Assembly (NCBI GenBank): GCA_017559045.1
Contig: JAFYTB010000123.1
Coordinates: 1-14,208 of the forward strand
Source of the DNA: Eggerthellaceae bacterium
GTDB lineage: Bacteria > Actinomycetota > Coriobacteriia > Coriobacteriales > Eggerthellaceae
Reading direction: 5' to 3'
DNA length: 14,208 nucleotides
Part shown: positions 1-8,402 of the stretch, piece after piece
How positions within the stretch are numbered: the first letter of the stretch is position 1
How the letters are laid out: each line of letters opens with the position of its first letter
The notes under the pieces: model-generated
The model's input: the letters and a program-made list of their open reading frames with translations, nothing else
Database searches by the model: none
Told to the model about the DNA's origin: nothing
Made by a program: the position numbers and the translations under genes

Positions 1-2805
1 AGCCTTGTGAGACGCGTCGTTAGATTCGCCCTCGACTTCAGTCACACCCACCGCTTCGGAGATAGCCTCCCAGTTAAAAGGTCGTTCGCTCGAAACATAT
101 ACACGATCGAATGCCGCAGGGCAGGATCCACCGTAAGGCAGCTCGCTCTTGCCTTCAGGGAAATCATTGAACTCACCAACAAGCGCCGCTCGAACATCGT
201 CCAAAATCGGCATCTGCTTGTAAGAACCCGCCGGGTCATCGGCCTTAGGGCTCTTCACCAGGCCGCTCACCAGCAGATACTCGCTCGCTCTCGTGCATGC
301 CACGTAGAACTTGCGCTGAGCCTCCTCTACCTCGGAAAGCCAATCGTATTTGCGGGCAGCACCAGCAAACTCGGCGTAATCCCGCGCCATGGCGGGATCG
401 AGAAGGTAGTCGCACGAGAACTCAGTCGAAAGTCTTTTGATGGCGCTGGGCATCACCTTGCTTGCCTTAGCGGAAATAGCGACGTAGATCTTCTGGTCAC
501 GCGTGGTCATGGAGAAAGTGCTCGAGCAACGCTCCCACGGCTCGTAGTTCGCCACAGCCACAATGGGAAACTCCAAACCCTTCGATTTATGCACCGTCAT
601 GAGACGCACCGCGTTCTGATCGGCAACCGACAGAGACGCCGGCGCAGACTTCTGCGTTTCCACCATAAGGCGGAAGTCTCGAGCCACGCGCGCAAGGCCG
701 TACCCCGGCTTGCGCTCAAGGTCTTCGATCATGCGAAGCGCTTTGAGCACGTTGGCAGCCACAGGCGTACCCTGAGCGCCCATCTTCTCCAGTCGAGCAA
801 ACCAACCGGAGTCGACCAGCATTCCCATAAGCGCACGAGAGGGTGCCTCGTGCTTGGCGCGAGCCCACGCACGCTCGAAAAGCCTGCGAGCAAACGCCAA
901 AGACGCGGAGCCATTCTCTTCTTCAGACGAAAGAATGCCCCAATCGATACCACGCGCAGCAAGATTTCCGTCGCGGTCAACCGTGCCAAGCGCAAGGAAA
1001 TCGTCCGCCGAAAGATGCAGCATCGGGCTGGCAAGCACCGAGAACAACGCTTCGGAATCACGCGGGTTCGCCAACGCAGTAAGGGCGTAACAAACTACGC
1101 GCACTTCCTCGAGGTCAAAGAAACTACGACCGCCACCGATGACGCATTCGAAGCCATACCTGCGCAAAGCCGCCGCGTACACGTCAACGTTGCTGGTCGT
1201 TCCCATGAGGACGACCATTTCACTCGGCTGATGGCCGGCCTCTCTCAACTCGGCAAAACGACACGCGATTCCATCGGCCTCAGCCTCAACCGCTCCAGAC
1301 GCAGACTTGCTGCCGGCATAATCGATAAGCTGAACGTTGATGCGCGGACCTTCGCCCTTGTAGCGACCCGCCGCCCCGCGACGGCACGCCTCGAGTGCAA
1401 GGAAGTCATCCCCCCATACGCGAGGGCTTCCACATACATGCTCGACAAAGGCGAGAACGTCGGCATCACTTCGGAAATTTGCTTTGAGCTCGGCAGTTGC
1501 CGAAAGGCCACCCGCCTCAACATCGGCCAGCACGCGCTCGCGACGACGATTGAAGACCGAAACGTCCGCTCCGTTGAATCGATAGATGCTCTGCTGAGCA
1601 TCGCCCACCATGCACATCTTGCCAGAACCGGCCACCAGCTCGATAAGGTCAACCTGCATCTGGTTGGTGTCCTGGAATTCATCGACCATAACCAACTTGA
1701 AGCGCTGCTGGAATTGACGCTTGATATCCTCACGAGCATCGAGCAGCTTGAAGGTGCGCTGAAGCAATCCATTGTTATCGAGCGCGCAACGATCGTCGAG
1801 CATGCTTTGATACGCAGCCTCAACCTGCCGCGCAAGAGCAATAAGCGTGTGCGCATGGGGACGTGCTATGAGGGCATTCGCATTACGCAATGCGCGGTCG
1901 ATACGAACCGAAAGATCGGTTGCGACTTCCCTGCCTGCTTCGTCCTTGTTGCCAAATGCATTTGCCGGAATAGTTTCGAGGGCCTCCATGGCCTCCAAGA
2001 AATCGGCGAAACCAGCGTTTGCATTAAGCAGATACGACTCAAGGGCGTTGCGACTCCTGTCGCATGCAGCCATGGATTTCTCCAATGTCGCCTGCGATTT
2101 CTTGGGATTGCGAACCGTCTCGCCATAAACGAGCGCGCCCTCATATGCATCAAGCAGGTCTCGGGCAATTTGCCCCTCGTTCGGTATGCATTCGCACAGC
2201 TTTATCGCATCGAGTCCATCCCTGAAGGAAGCGGCCTTCCCCAGGATAGCCTCGAGCATATCGAGCACCGTCGTCTCGCCAAAGCCCTTTGAGACCACGC
2301 CGAACTCCGCAAACAAAGCCTTGCACGCGGCCGCATCGAGCGACCCCCTCCAAGAGGAGGAATCGTCGTCATCTGCCTCCACTGAACGAAGAACGCACTC
2401 GATAGCGTCGCGACGCAGCCGCTCCGCCTCAAATTCAGGAAGCACCTCGAAAGCAGGATCAATACCTGCTTCGAAAGCGTATTCGCGCAGGATGCGCGCG
2501 CACATGCCGTGGATCGTCGAAATCCACGCAGCATCGACCTTGAGCGCTTCGTCAACCTTGCCCTCTTCGCGCAAGGCGCTCCTTACGCGAGACTTAATTT
2601 CAGCAGCGGCCTTCTCCATGAAGGTGATGGCAAGCACTTCATCCACCGATTGAAGAGCCGGTCCGCTTTCGGCGGAAAGGGCGAATGCGATGCGATTTTG
2701 CAACGTATACGTTTTTCCTGATCCAGCGCCTGCGGCTATGAACAGTTCACCCTGCAGATGGGTAATGCCCTTGCGCTGAGCCTCGGTAGCATTGCTCAGA
2801 TCCAT
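1..2805 (-). CDS. AddA/UvrD-like superfamily 1 helicase (3' end outside window)
   Basis: Superfamily 1A DNA helicase, probably the AddA-type subunit of an AddAB double-strand-break repair helicase-nuclease. The 935 visible residues are open to the window edge with no stop. Seen: Walker A AAGAGSGKT (K31), motif II VDEFQDTNQ (D375, E376), motif III GDAQQSIYRF just after it, motif IV ANFRSD, motif V LMTVHKSKGLEFP (near 735-748) and motif VI FYVACTRASEYLL (near 833-845). The ATG at 2805 directly follows the stop codon of the AddB-like gene, with GGAGG six bases upstream inside that gene, so the two are almost certainly translationally coupled. In AddA proteins a PD-(D/E)XK nuclease domain follows the helicase; here it would lie outside the window and cannot be confirmed. 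A plain UvrD/PcrA helicase is the alternative, but the AddB-like partner argues for AddA. Confidence 0.9.
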   Translation of the reverse strand, partial: MDLSNATEAQRKGITHLQGELFIAAGAGSGKTYTLQNRIAFALSAESGPALQSVDEVLAITFMEKAAAEIKSRVRSALREEGKVDEALKVDAAWISTIHGMCARILREYAFEAGIDPAFEVLPEFEAERLRRDAIECVLRSVEADDDDSSSWRGSLDAAACKALFAEFGVVSKGFGETTVLDMLEAILGKAASFRDGLDAIKLCECIPNEGQIARDLLDAYEGALVYGETVRNPKKSQATLEKSMAACDRSRNALESYLLNANAGFADFLEAMEALETIPANAFGNKDEAGREVATDLSVRIDRALRNANALIARPHAHTLIALARQVEAAYQSMLDDRCALDNNGLLQRTFKLLDAREDIKRQFQQRFKLVMVDEFQDTNQMQVDLIELVAGSGKMCMVGDAQQSIYRFNGADVSVFNRRRERVLADVEAGGLSATAELKANFRSDADVLAFVEHVCGSPRVWGDDFLALEACRRGAAGRYKGEGPRINVQLIDYAGSKSASGAVEAEADGIACRFAELREAGHQPSEMVVLMGTTSNVDVYAAALRRYGFECVIGGGRSFFDLEEVRVVCYALTALANPRDSEALFSVLASPMLHLSADDFLALGTVDRDGNLAARGIDWGILSSEEENGSASLAFARRLFERAWARAKHEAPSRALMGMLVDSGWFARLEKMGAQGTPVAANVLKALRMIEDLERKPGYGLARVARDFRLMVETQKSAPASLSVADQNAVRLMTVHKSKGLEFPIVAVANYEPWERCSSTFSMTTRDQKIYVAISAKASKVMPSAIKRLSTEFSCDYLLDPAMARDYAEFAGAARKYDWLSEVEEAQRKFYVACTRASEYLLVSGLVKSPKADDPAGSYKQMPILDDVRAALVGEFNDFPEGKSELPYGGSCPAAFDRVYVSSERPFNWEAISEAVGVTEVEGESNDASHKA

Positions 2806-5800
2806 CTACTTCCTCCCTGCACACGCCAGAACGGGACAAAAATCGCACGATTTCTCAAAACGCGGCGAAACGCTAATGTCGCCTCGCTGAACGTCCTCGA
2901 GGCGCTGTGCAATTGCATCCTCAACCGCATCGAGCAATTCCTCGAAGCAATCGAAATGAGCCTGAGAGACAGCGCTGCGCTCAGCCTTGATGCCCGGAAG
3001 GTCAAGCGGTCCCAAAACGGCATCGTCATAGGCTCCGCATATAACAGGGTTGCTTCCAGGACGCTGGGTATGCACATACACAGCAGCCACCGGCTTCAAA
3101 CCAAGCTCCCTGCGCACCACCTGCGCATACATGAGCGTTTGAAGCTTAGCCGGCAGAACAAAGACCGGGTCATCCTTGCCACACAGATGGTAGGAATCGC
3201 CCAGCGAGCTCTTGTAGTCAACAATGACCGCACGACCCTGATCGTCAACATCGATTCGATCGATCGATCCGCACAGAGGCACGCCCGCATACGTAACCGA
3301 ACCATCGTAGCCAAAGGCGTATTCATGGTGGCGCGGCGTAAAAGCCGTCAGCATTTCGGCATCGCGCTTGATAAAGCCCTCGAGATAGCCAAGCATCCCA
3401 TCAACCTGACGCTTCTCCGCCTCCGTCAACGCAATGAGGGGGTTATCGCGGAATGCCTTTAAATGCTGGGCCTCACGCACTTGCGCGAACACCTCGCCCA
3501 GCAGCTTATTTGCGGCGGTAAGTTCGCTGCGAACAGGCGCCGGCTTCGGCTTGCCGTAGAGAAGCTCATGCTGCTCGTAAAAATTCTTGAGCACCTCATG
3601 CACAAAGGTGCCCTTTTCGAGCGCCGAAAAACCTGCATCGATTCGACCCAAGCGAAGACGACGCGAAGCAAACCATTTATGCGGACAGTCGAGATAGTTC
3701 TCAATGGCGGAAGCCGAGAACCTTGCAATAGGATCGGTTAGGTAGCTCCTGAATGCGGGCGATACTTCATCTGGGCTAGCAACGTCAATACGATGCAACT
3801 CACACGGAGCGCCCTGGGACAGATTTTCCGAGAACAGTTCTTCACCGCGCTTGCCGCAATACTCCTGAGAAGCGAGCGCCGGAACGAGCGAAGTGACCTT
3901 ATCGAGAGGAGCCGGCTCTACGCGCATCCTTCCATCGGAACCCTCGCACTGCACAGTGCCACGATAGCAGTCGACTACTTCCTCGAACACAACAGCGGGA
4001 TAGGTTGGCGCAGCGTCAACATCATGCAGAGTACGCACAAGATAAAGACGATTTTTCGCTGCTTGGACAATGCGCAGCATACGCAAACGAGCCTCAAACA
4101 AGGAATCATGCCCCTGGGCAAAACCCAGAGATTCGAACAAACCGTCAACCGACGTGAGACGCTCACGCAAGGTCTGATCAGACGCATTAAGATCGCAGGC
4201 GAAAACGGCGTCGAACGACGCAGGTGAAAGCAACGCAGCGCCAGCATAAGAGATAACGCTAACCCGAGGCGCGACCTCGGCACCACCAACAAACACCTCG
4301 GAACGCGCGCCCACGCGAACTCGCGCACTTTCCAGCAAGACGCGCGCCGCCTCAAACACCTGAGAAGAATCGCCCTTCAGGCGATCAACCTGCTCGAACA
4401 CGCCCCGAGCGCAGCGAATAGCCGCAAGCTGCTCGGCACGAAACGCCTCGGCCTTCGCAGCGCCCATCATGGTGCGCTTCTCGGCCAAGTCGAAGACCTC
4501 GTTGTAAGAACCCTGCTGGATGAGGGAGACAAAAGATGCCGAAAAGGCCGTTTCCGCATCATCGCTGGCCAAATCCTCGGAGCTGCCCTCCCCTTCGATA
4601 TCAGATTTGATTTTCACTCGATCGACCAGGCGATCCCTGCGCCATCCGGCATCGAGGCTGCGAGCCTCATGCGAGTTCTTCTCAGAAAGAGCGCTCATCA
4701 CGAAATCGGTTGCCTGGAAGGTATCGAGCGTCTCACCGACAAACACGTCGTACGCATTGAATAGAGCCTGGCCGAAGTCGGTTTCAGCGAAAAGGCGAGA
4801 GTATTCAGCCTGAAGCGCCACGCCATGACCCGAAAGACGCGGAGCAAGCTCGATGAACATGCCGTGCGGGTTATTGCATACAACAAGAACGCTTCCCTCT
4901 TGTTCGGCTATGGCTTGGCACAGCAGAGCAGCCTGCGCATAGCGACCCGACGGAAGAAGAGATCGAACCGCGCCTCGCGGCTCGATAGCAGCAGAGCCTT
5001 CCGCGCCGTAGAGTCGAGCGGCAAGCTGAGCGAGTTCGCAACGCTCGGCTGATCCGACATCCGACAAGGTAGACGCGGAAACCGCCAAGGCATCGTCTTC
5101 GTCAGCTACCCGCGAGATAGCACTCACGCCGTCGCAAGACACCACCGTGGTGCCCGCAGCATCGCAAGACGCGTCAATAGCAGTGCCCATGCCCTCAAGA
5201 CACTTCACCAAAGACTGGTTCACATCGAAGCTAGAGCCCTGTACGGCGCTGGCCACGAAACGAATATCGGCAACACGAGACAGCTCGGCAAAGAATGCCG
5301 CCTCCGAAACGGAGAGCGTCGAAAAACCCTCACATACAATGGCAGGCCAAACGACCGAGCCATCCACAGCCAGCAGCCGCATAGCCTCGGCAAGCTCGCA
5401 AAGATTAGCCGCTGTCAGCAGATCAAAGTAGACGCGGGCAACCTGCAGCATGCTTTCTTGGGTTTCCGTAAGCTGGGGAACCCCGCGCTCGGACAATCGG
5501 GAAGCGTCGCCCTCAGATAGCTGAGAAGCCTCATCGAGCGCACGCACGAAAGCCTCAACACCGGCACCCTGCTTCACCATGACGCAAAGAGCGTCAACAC
5601 GACCAGCCGAAACGGGGAACAAACCCGTTTTCTCGAGCGCTTCGCGAATAAGGATTTTGCGCTGAACCGCAGAGGTAATGACACGGCCATCGCCATACAG
5701 GGCCCAGAGATCTTCCACCCACGAATTGAGCGATTCGACCGTGCAACCGAAGCCCAAAGGAGACTTGCGGAGAGCCAAGGCTTTGCGGCGCTCAACCACG

Positions 5801-5913
5801 CGCGCGTAATCGGGCAAAAGCCATGCGGTAGCCAAGCCAGACTCCGCCGCACGAAGCAACGACTGTTCGCACGAGCGCTCCGAATCGAAGGAACTCTCGA
5901 TCACAATGCCCAC
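2806..5913 (-). CDS. AddB-like PD-(D/E)XK nuclease with Fe-S cluster cysteines
   Basis: Predicted AddB/RexB-like subunit of a RecBCD-type helicase-nuclease, 1035 residues, close to the usual AddB size. The N-terminal two thirds is helicase-like in length but shows no Walker A motif, so this subunit probably does not hydrolyse ATP. The C-terminal nuclease is clear: GSIDRID (D885), VDYKSS (D899, K901) and a following KLQTLMYAQ segment. Cysteines C743 (YLDCPHKWF), C1023, C1026 and C1031 match the staple-type Fe-S site known from AddB, although the last gap is CX4C rather than the CX5C I expect. The start is GTG at 5913: an in-frame TAA lies seven codons upstream, and AAGGTGG precedes it by about seven bases; a second GTG three codons later is possible. 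The stop TAG abuts the helicase ATG with no gap, so the pair is an operon. Naming it AddB rather than a generic nuclease is inference. Confidence 0.88.
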   Translation of the reverse strand: MGIVIESSFDSERSCEQSLLRAAESGLATAWLLPDYARVVERRKALALRKSPLGFGCTVESLNSWVEDLWALYGDGRVITSAVQRKILIREALEKTGLFPVSAGRVDALCVMVKQGAGVEAFVRALDEASQLSEGDASRLSERGVPQLTETQESMLQVARVYFDLLTAANLCELAEAMRLLAVDGSVVWPAIVCEGFSTLSVSEAAFFAELSRVADIRFVASAVQGSSFDVNQSLVKCLEGMGTAIDASCDAAGTTVVSCDGVSAISRVADEDDALAVSASTLSDVGSAERCELAQLAARLYGAEGSAAIEPRGAVRSLLPSGRYAQAALLCQAIAEQEGSVLVVCNNPHGMFIELAPRLSGHGVALQAEYSRLFAETDFGQALFNAYDVFVGETLDTFQATDFVMSALSEKNSHEARSLDAGWRRDRLVDRVKIKSDIEGEGSSEDLASDDAETAFSASFVSLIQQGSYNEVFDLAEKRTMMGAAKAEAFRAEQLAAIRCARGVFEQVDRLKGDSSQVFEAARVLLESARVRVGARSEVFVGGAEVAPRVSVISYAGAALLSPASFDAVFACDLNASDQTLRERLTSVDGLFESLGFAQGHDSLFEARLRMLRIVQAAKNRLYLVRTLHDVDAAPTYPAVVFEEVVDCYRGTVQCEGSDGRMRVEPAPLDKVTSLVPALASQEYCGKRGEELFSENLSQGAPCELHRIDVASPDEVSPAFRSYLTDPIARFSASAIENYLDCPHKWFASRRLRLGRIDAGFSALEKGTFVHEVLKNFYEQHELLYGKPKPAPVRSELTAANKLLGEVFAQVREAQHLKAFRDNPLIALTEAEKRQVDGMLGYLEGFIKRDAEMLTAFTPRHHEYAFGYDGSVTYAGVPLCGSIDRIDVDDQGRAVIVDYKSSLGDSYHLCGKDDPVFVLPAKLQTLMYAQVVRRELGLKPVAAVYVHTQRPGSNPVICGAYDDAVLGPLDLPGIKAERSAVSQAHFDCFEELLDAVEDAIAQRLEDVQRGDISVSPRFEKSCDFCPVLACAGRK

Positions 5914-5964
5914 CGTAGCACCACCTTCGCCTTACCCAAACGGCCCAACTTCAAACAGAATAAC

Positions 5965-5993
5965 GCATGGGACCCCGCTAAGGAGTCCCATGC
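5965..5993 (-). terminator. Hairpin terminator after glnN
   Basis: Perfect 9-bp inverted repeat (GCATGGGAC / GTCCCATGC) with an 11-base loop, 29 bases past the glnN stop codon. On the minus strand it is followed by GTTATTCTGTTTG, a moderately T-rich tail. It probably ends the glnN transcript before the AddB-like gene. The imperfect T tract means read-through into the nuclease operon is possible. Confidence 0.6.
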
Positions 5994-6021
5994 AAAGTAC
6001 AGTCAGATATGAGTAGCGCTA

Positions 6022-8112
6022 TTAGCAGTAGAACAGAATGTCGTTGTACGTGGGAACCGGCCAGTACTCGCGAGCGACGACGATCTCCATCTTGTCAACC
6101 GCCTCACGCAGCGCAGCCATCACCGGCACGATCTCGTGTGCGTACATATTGGCGCGCTCCTGCTGATCAGCAACGGAGCATGCCGACGTGTGCAGCTCTA
6201 CCAGTCGCTCGAGGTGGCCATTGATGACCAGAGCACCATTGAGGGCCTTCTTCAGACGAGCCTCCTGATAGCTCAGGTCTGCCTCAGGCAGAACGGCGCG
6301 GACATCAGACATATGACGTGCGATCTCGGCGGCAAACTTGTTGATAGCCGGCAGGTAATCGCGACGCACCAGGCGCTTCATGACGCGGCATTCGACGTTC
6401 ATGACCTTGTTGTACTTCTCGAGCTCAACCTCATAGCGGCTGCGAACCTCGGTCTCGGAAAGCACGCCGAACTGCTCGAACAGATCGATGTTCTTCTGAT
6501 CAACCATGCACGGCAGGGCATCAGCCGTAGTGCGGTGATTTGCCAGACCGCGGCGCTCGGCCTCGATGGGCCATTCCTCGGAATAGCCGTCGCCGTTGAA
6601 CACGATGTGCTGATGATCGTGCATAACGTGCCTGATGTGGCGACGAACCGCATCCTCGAACTCACTTGCGTCCACGCCCTCAAGCGCGTCGGCGAATTCC
6701 TTCAGGCTCTTTGCAACAGCCGTGTTGATGATCGTGTTGGCATCGGCAAGGTTCATCGAGGAGCCGGGCATGCGGAACTCGAACTTGTTACCAGTAAATG
6801 CAAACGGGCTCGTACGGTTACGGTCGCTGGTGTCCTTCATGAAGCTGGGAATCACGTCAACGCCGAGGTCCATGGACTCATGTTCGCAACCCTCATACTC
6901 GCAATTAGCCACAAGCGCATCCATGATGCCGCCCAGCTCATCGCCGAGGAACATGGAGACGATCGCCGGAGGAGCCTCGTGAGCGCCAAGGCGATGATCG
7001 TTGCCCGCCGAGGCAACCGTCGTACGCAAAAGCTCCTGATAATCGTCAACCGCCTGGATGACGCTGGCCAGGAACACGAGGAATCGCAGATTCTCGGCCG
7101 GATTTGCACCCGGATCAAGCAGGTTCTTGCCATCTGCGGAAATAGACCAGTTGTTATGCTTGCCGCTGCCGTTGATGCCAGCAAAGGGCTTCTCATGATG
7201 CAGACACACGAGACCATAGTGCGAAGCGAGCAGGCGCATCTTCTCCATGGTAAGCAGGTTCTCATCGATGGCGCGGTTGGCGACCGAGAAGATGGGAGCG
7301 AGCTCATGCTGAGCAGGCGCAACCTCGTTGTGCTTCGTGCGTGCGGAAACGCCAAGCTTCCACAACTCGTCATCAAGCTCCTTCATGAACTCGTTGACGG
7401 TGGGACGAATAGCGCCGTAGTAGTGGTCCTCCATCTCCTGGCCCTTGCACGGCGCATAGCCGAACAGCGTGCGGCCAGTGAGCACCAGGTCGAGACGACG
7501 CTCGAAATCCTTCTCGGAAATCAGGAAGAATTCCTGCTCAGCACCGACCGTCGCAACAACATGACGATGCGGCTCGCCAAAAAGCGCGAGGACGCGATTT
7601 GCCTGCTCCTCAATCGCCTTCATGGAGCGCAGAAGCGGGGTCTTCTTATCAAGAGCCTCACCCGTGTAAGAGCAGAAGGCCGTGGGAATGCACAGGACCT
7701 CATCCTTGATGAACGCGTAGCTGGTGGGATCCCAGGCCGTGTAGCCGCGAGCCTCAAACGTGGCGCGCAGACCGCCCGAAGGGAAGCTGGAAGCATCGGA
7801 CTCACCCTTGATCAGCTCCTTGCCGGAGAAGCTCATGATGGCACGACCGTCAGGGCACGGATCGAGGAAGCTGTCATGCTTCTCGGAAGTGATGCCCGTA
7901 AGAGGCTGGAACCAATGCGTGAAATGCGTGGCGCCCTTCTCGATAGCCCATTCCTTCATGGCATGCGCGACGATGTTGGCAACCTCAAGGTCCATCGGCT
8001 CGCCGTCATTGATGGTCTTCATGAGCTGCTTGTACGTGGTGGAAGGCAAGCGCTCCTGCATAGTGTGCTCGTTGAACACCATCGATCCATAGATATCAGA
8101 TACTCGTGCCAT
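6022..8112 (-). CDS. glnN: Type III glutamine synthetase (GSIII, GlnN)
   Basis: ATP-dependent ligation of ammonia to glutamate, giving glutamine, in the cytoplasm; the central ammonium-assimilation step. The 696-residue length and sequence fit the large GSIII class rather than the ~450-residue GSI. Landmarks: THWFQPLTG near residue 70, GAEQEFFLI around E192, INGSGKHNNWS around K318, then DRNRTSPFAFTGNKFEFR and MPGSSMNLADANT, all characteristic of GSIII active-site blocks. The ATG at 8112 is chosen because AGGGAG lies six bases upstream; the frame stays open to a TTG at 8127 with no ribosome site. The gene stands alone: a hairpin follows it and the upstream region is shared with a divergent radical SAM gene. 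I found no convincing promoter or nitrogen-control site. A long open frame on the opposite strand is a coding shadow. Confidence 0.97.
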   Translation of the reverse strand: MARVSDIYGSMVFNEHTMQERLPSTTYKQLMKTINDGEPMDLEVANIVAHAMKEWAIEKGATHFTHWFQPLTGITSEKHDSFLDPCPDGRAIMSFSGKELIKGESDASSFPSGGLRATFEARGYTAWDPTSYAFIKDEVLCIPTAFCSYTGEALDKKTPLLRSMKAIEEQANRVLALFGEPHRHVVATVGAEQEFFLISEKDFERRLDLVLTGRTLFGYAPCKGQEMEDHYYGAIRPTVNEFMKELDDELWKLGVSARTKHNEVAPAQHELAPIFSVANRAIDENLLTMEKMRLLASHYGLVCLHHEKPFAGINGSGKHNNWSISADGKNLLDPGANPAENLRFLVFLASVIQAVDDYQELLRTTVASAGNDHRLGAHEAPPAIVSMFLGDELGGIMDALVANCEYEGCEHESMDLGVDVIPSFMKDTSDRNRTSPFAFTGNKFEFRMPGSSMNLADANTIINTAVAKSLKEFADALEGVDASEFEDAVRRHIRHVMHDHQHIVFNGDGYSEEWPIEAERRGLANHRTTADALPCMVDQKNIDLFEQFGVLSETEVRSRYEVELEKYNKVMNVECRVMKRLVRRDYLPAINKFAAEIARHMSDVRAVLPEADLSYQEARLKKALNGALVINGHLERLVELHTSACSVADQQERANMYAHEIVPVMAALREAVDKMEIVVAREYWPVPTYNDILFYC

Positions 8113-8118
8113 GAATGG

Positions 8119-8124
8119 CTCCCT
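8119..8124 (-). promoter_or_regulatory. Ribosome binding site fixing the glnN start
   Basis: AGGGAG on the minus strand, six bases before the ATG at 8112. It favours the protein beginning MARVSDIYGS over the five-codon longer TTG start. Confidence 0.75.
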
Positions 8125-8332
8125 CAAGTTTCGGCCAGCGCGATGCCAGCTAGCGGGTATTAATGCAGATGGTCAACAGTTTAACGCTCCCGATGTGCAT
8201 ATAGAACGGAAACGAATCCCCATCGGACAATGAGCGTGCCGTTTGTGCAGAATCCAGCGAAAGTTGACGGCCAAGAGCCGCCACACGTGGCGCATGTAAA
8301 CCGGCGGCGTCGCGCGGTAACCCGCCAGGCCG

Positions 8333-8361
8333 TTGACCATAACTAGACCTAATCCTATATT
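8333..8361 (+). promoter_or_regulatory. Sigma-70-type promoter of the radical SAM gene
   Basis: TTGACC (8333-8338), a 17-base spacer and TATATT (8356-8361), each hexamer five of six to consensus. The predicted start of transcription is about 8368, giving a leader of only ~35 bases, too short for a riboswitch. The -10 box overlaps the left arm of the operator-like palindrome at 8358-8376, which suits repression by promoter occlusion. Confidence 0.75.
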
Positions 8362-8376
8362 GGACACAAACCGATA
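8358..8376. promoter_or_regulatory. Operator-like palindrome, copy 1 (radical SAM promoter)
   Basis: TATTGG-ACACAAA-CCGATA: two 6-base arms (five of six complementary) around a 7-base spacer, overlapping the -10 box. The same 19-base architecture recurs at 9574-9592 in the binding-protein promoter. Proposed binding site of a shared dimeric regulator that is not encoded in the window. Confidence 0.6.
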
Positions 8377-8402
8377 AGCTCAGAAGAAGAAAGCGGAGCC
8401 CC

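Larger units (their letters stand above)
8113..8402. other. Divergent intergenic region between glnN and the radical SAM gene
   Basis: A 290-base spacer. The right end holds the promoter and operator of the radical SAM gene (separate entries). The glnN side holds two inverted repeats of unknown role: CGCCAC-AC-GTGGCG (8279-8292) and a looser CCGATG/CATCGG pair (8190-8195 and 8221-8226, 25-base loop). I did not find a good -35/-10 pair for glnN; TATATG on the minus strand near 8197-8202 is the best -10 candidate but lacks a partner at a normal distance. Two short open frames across the region have no support as genes. Confidence 0.5.

Noticed and set aside
7..2292. 761-codon open frame on the plus strand
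   Set aside because: It is exactly antisense to the AddA/UvrD-like helicase, which shows all SF1 motifs. The translation is Arg/His-rich and low in recognisable motifs, typical of a GC-driven shadow frame.
6136..8163. 675-codon open frame on the plus strand
   Set aside because: Antisense to glnN, a certain gene. No domain or ribosome site; shadow from codon bias.
8306..8322. Actinobacterial GlnR-type nitrogen box upstream of glnN
   Set aside because: A GTTAC half-site occurs on the minus strand, but the second half after six bases does not match GAAAC, so the site is not supported.
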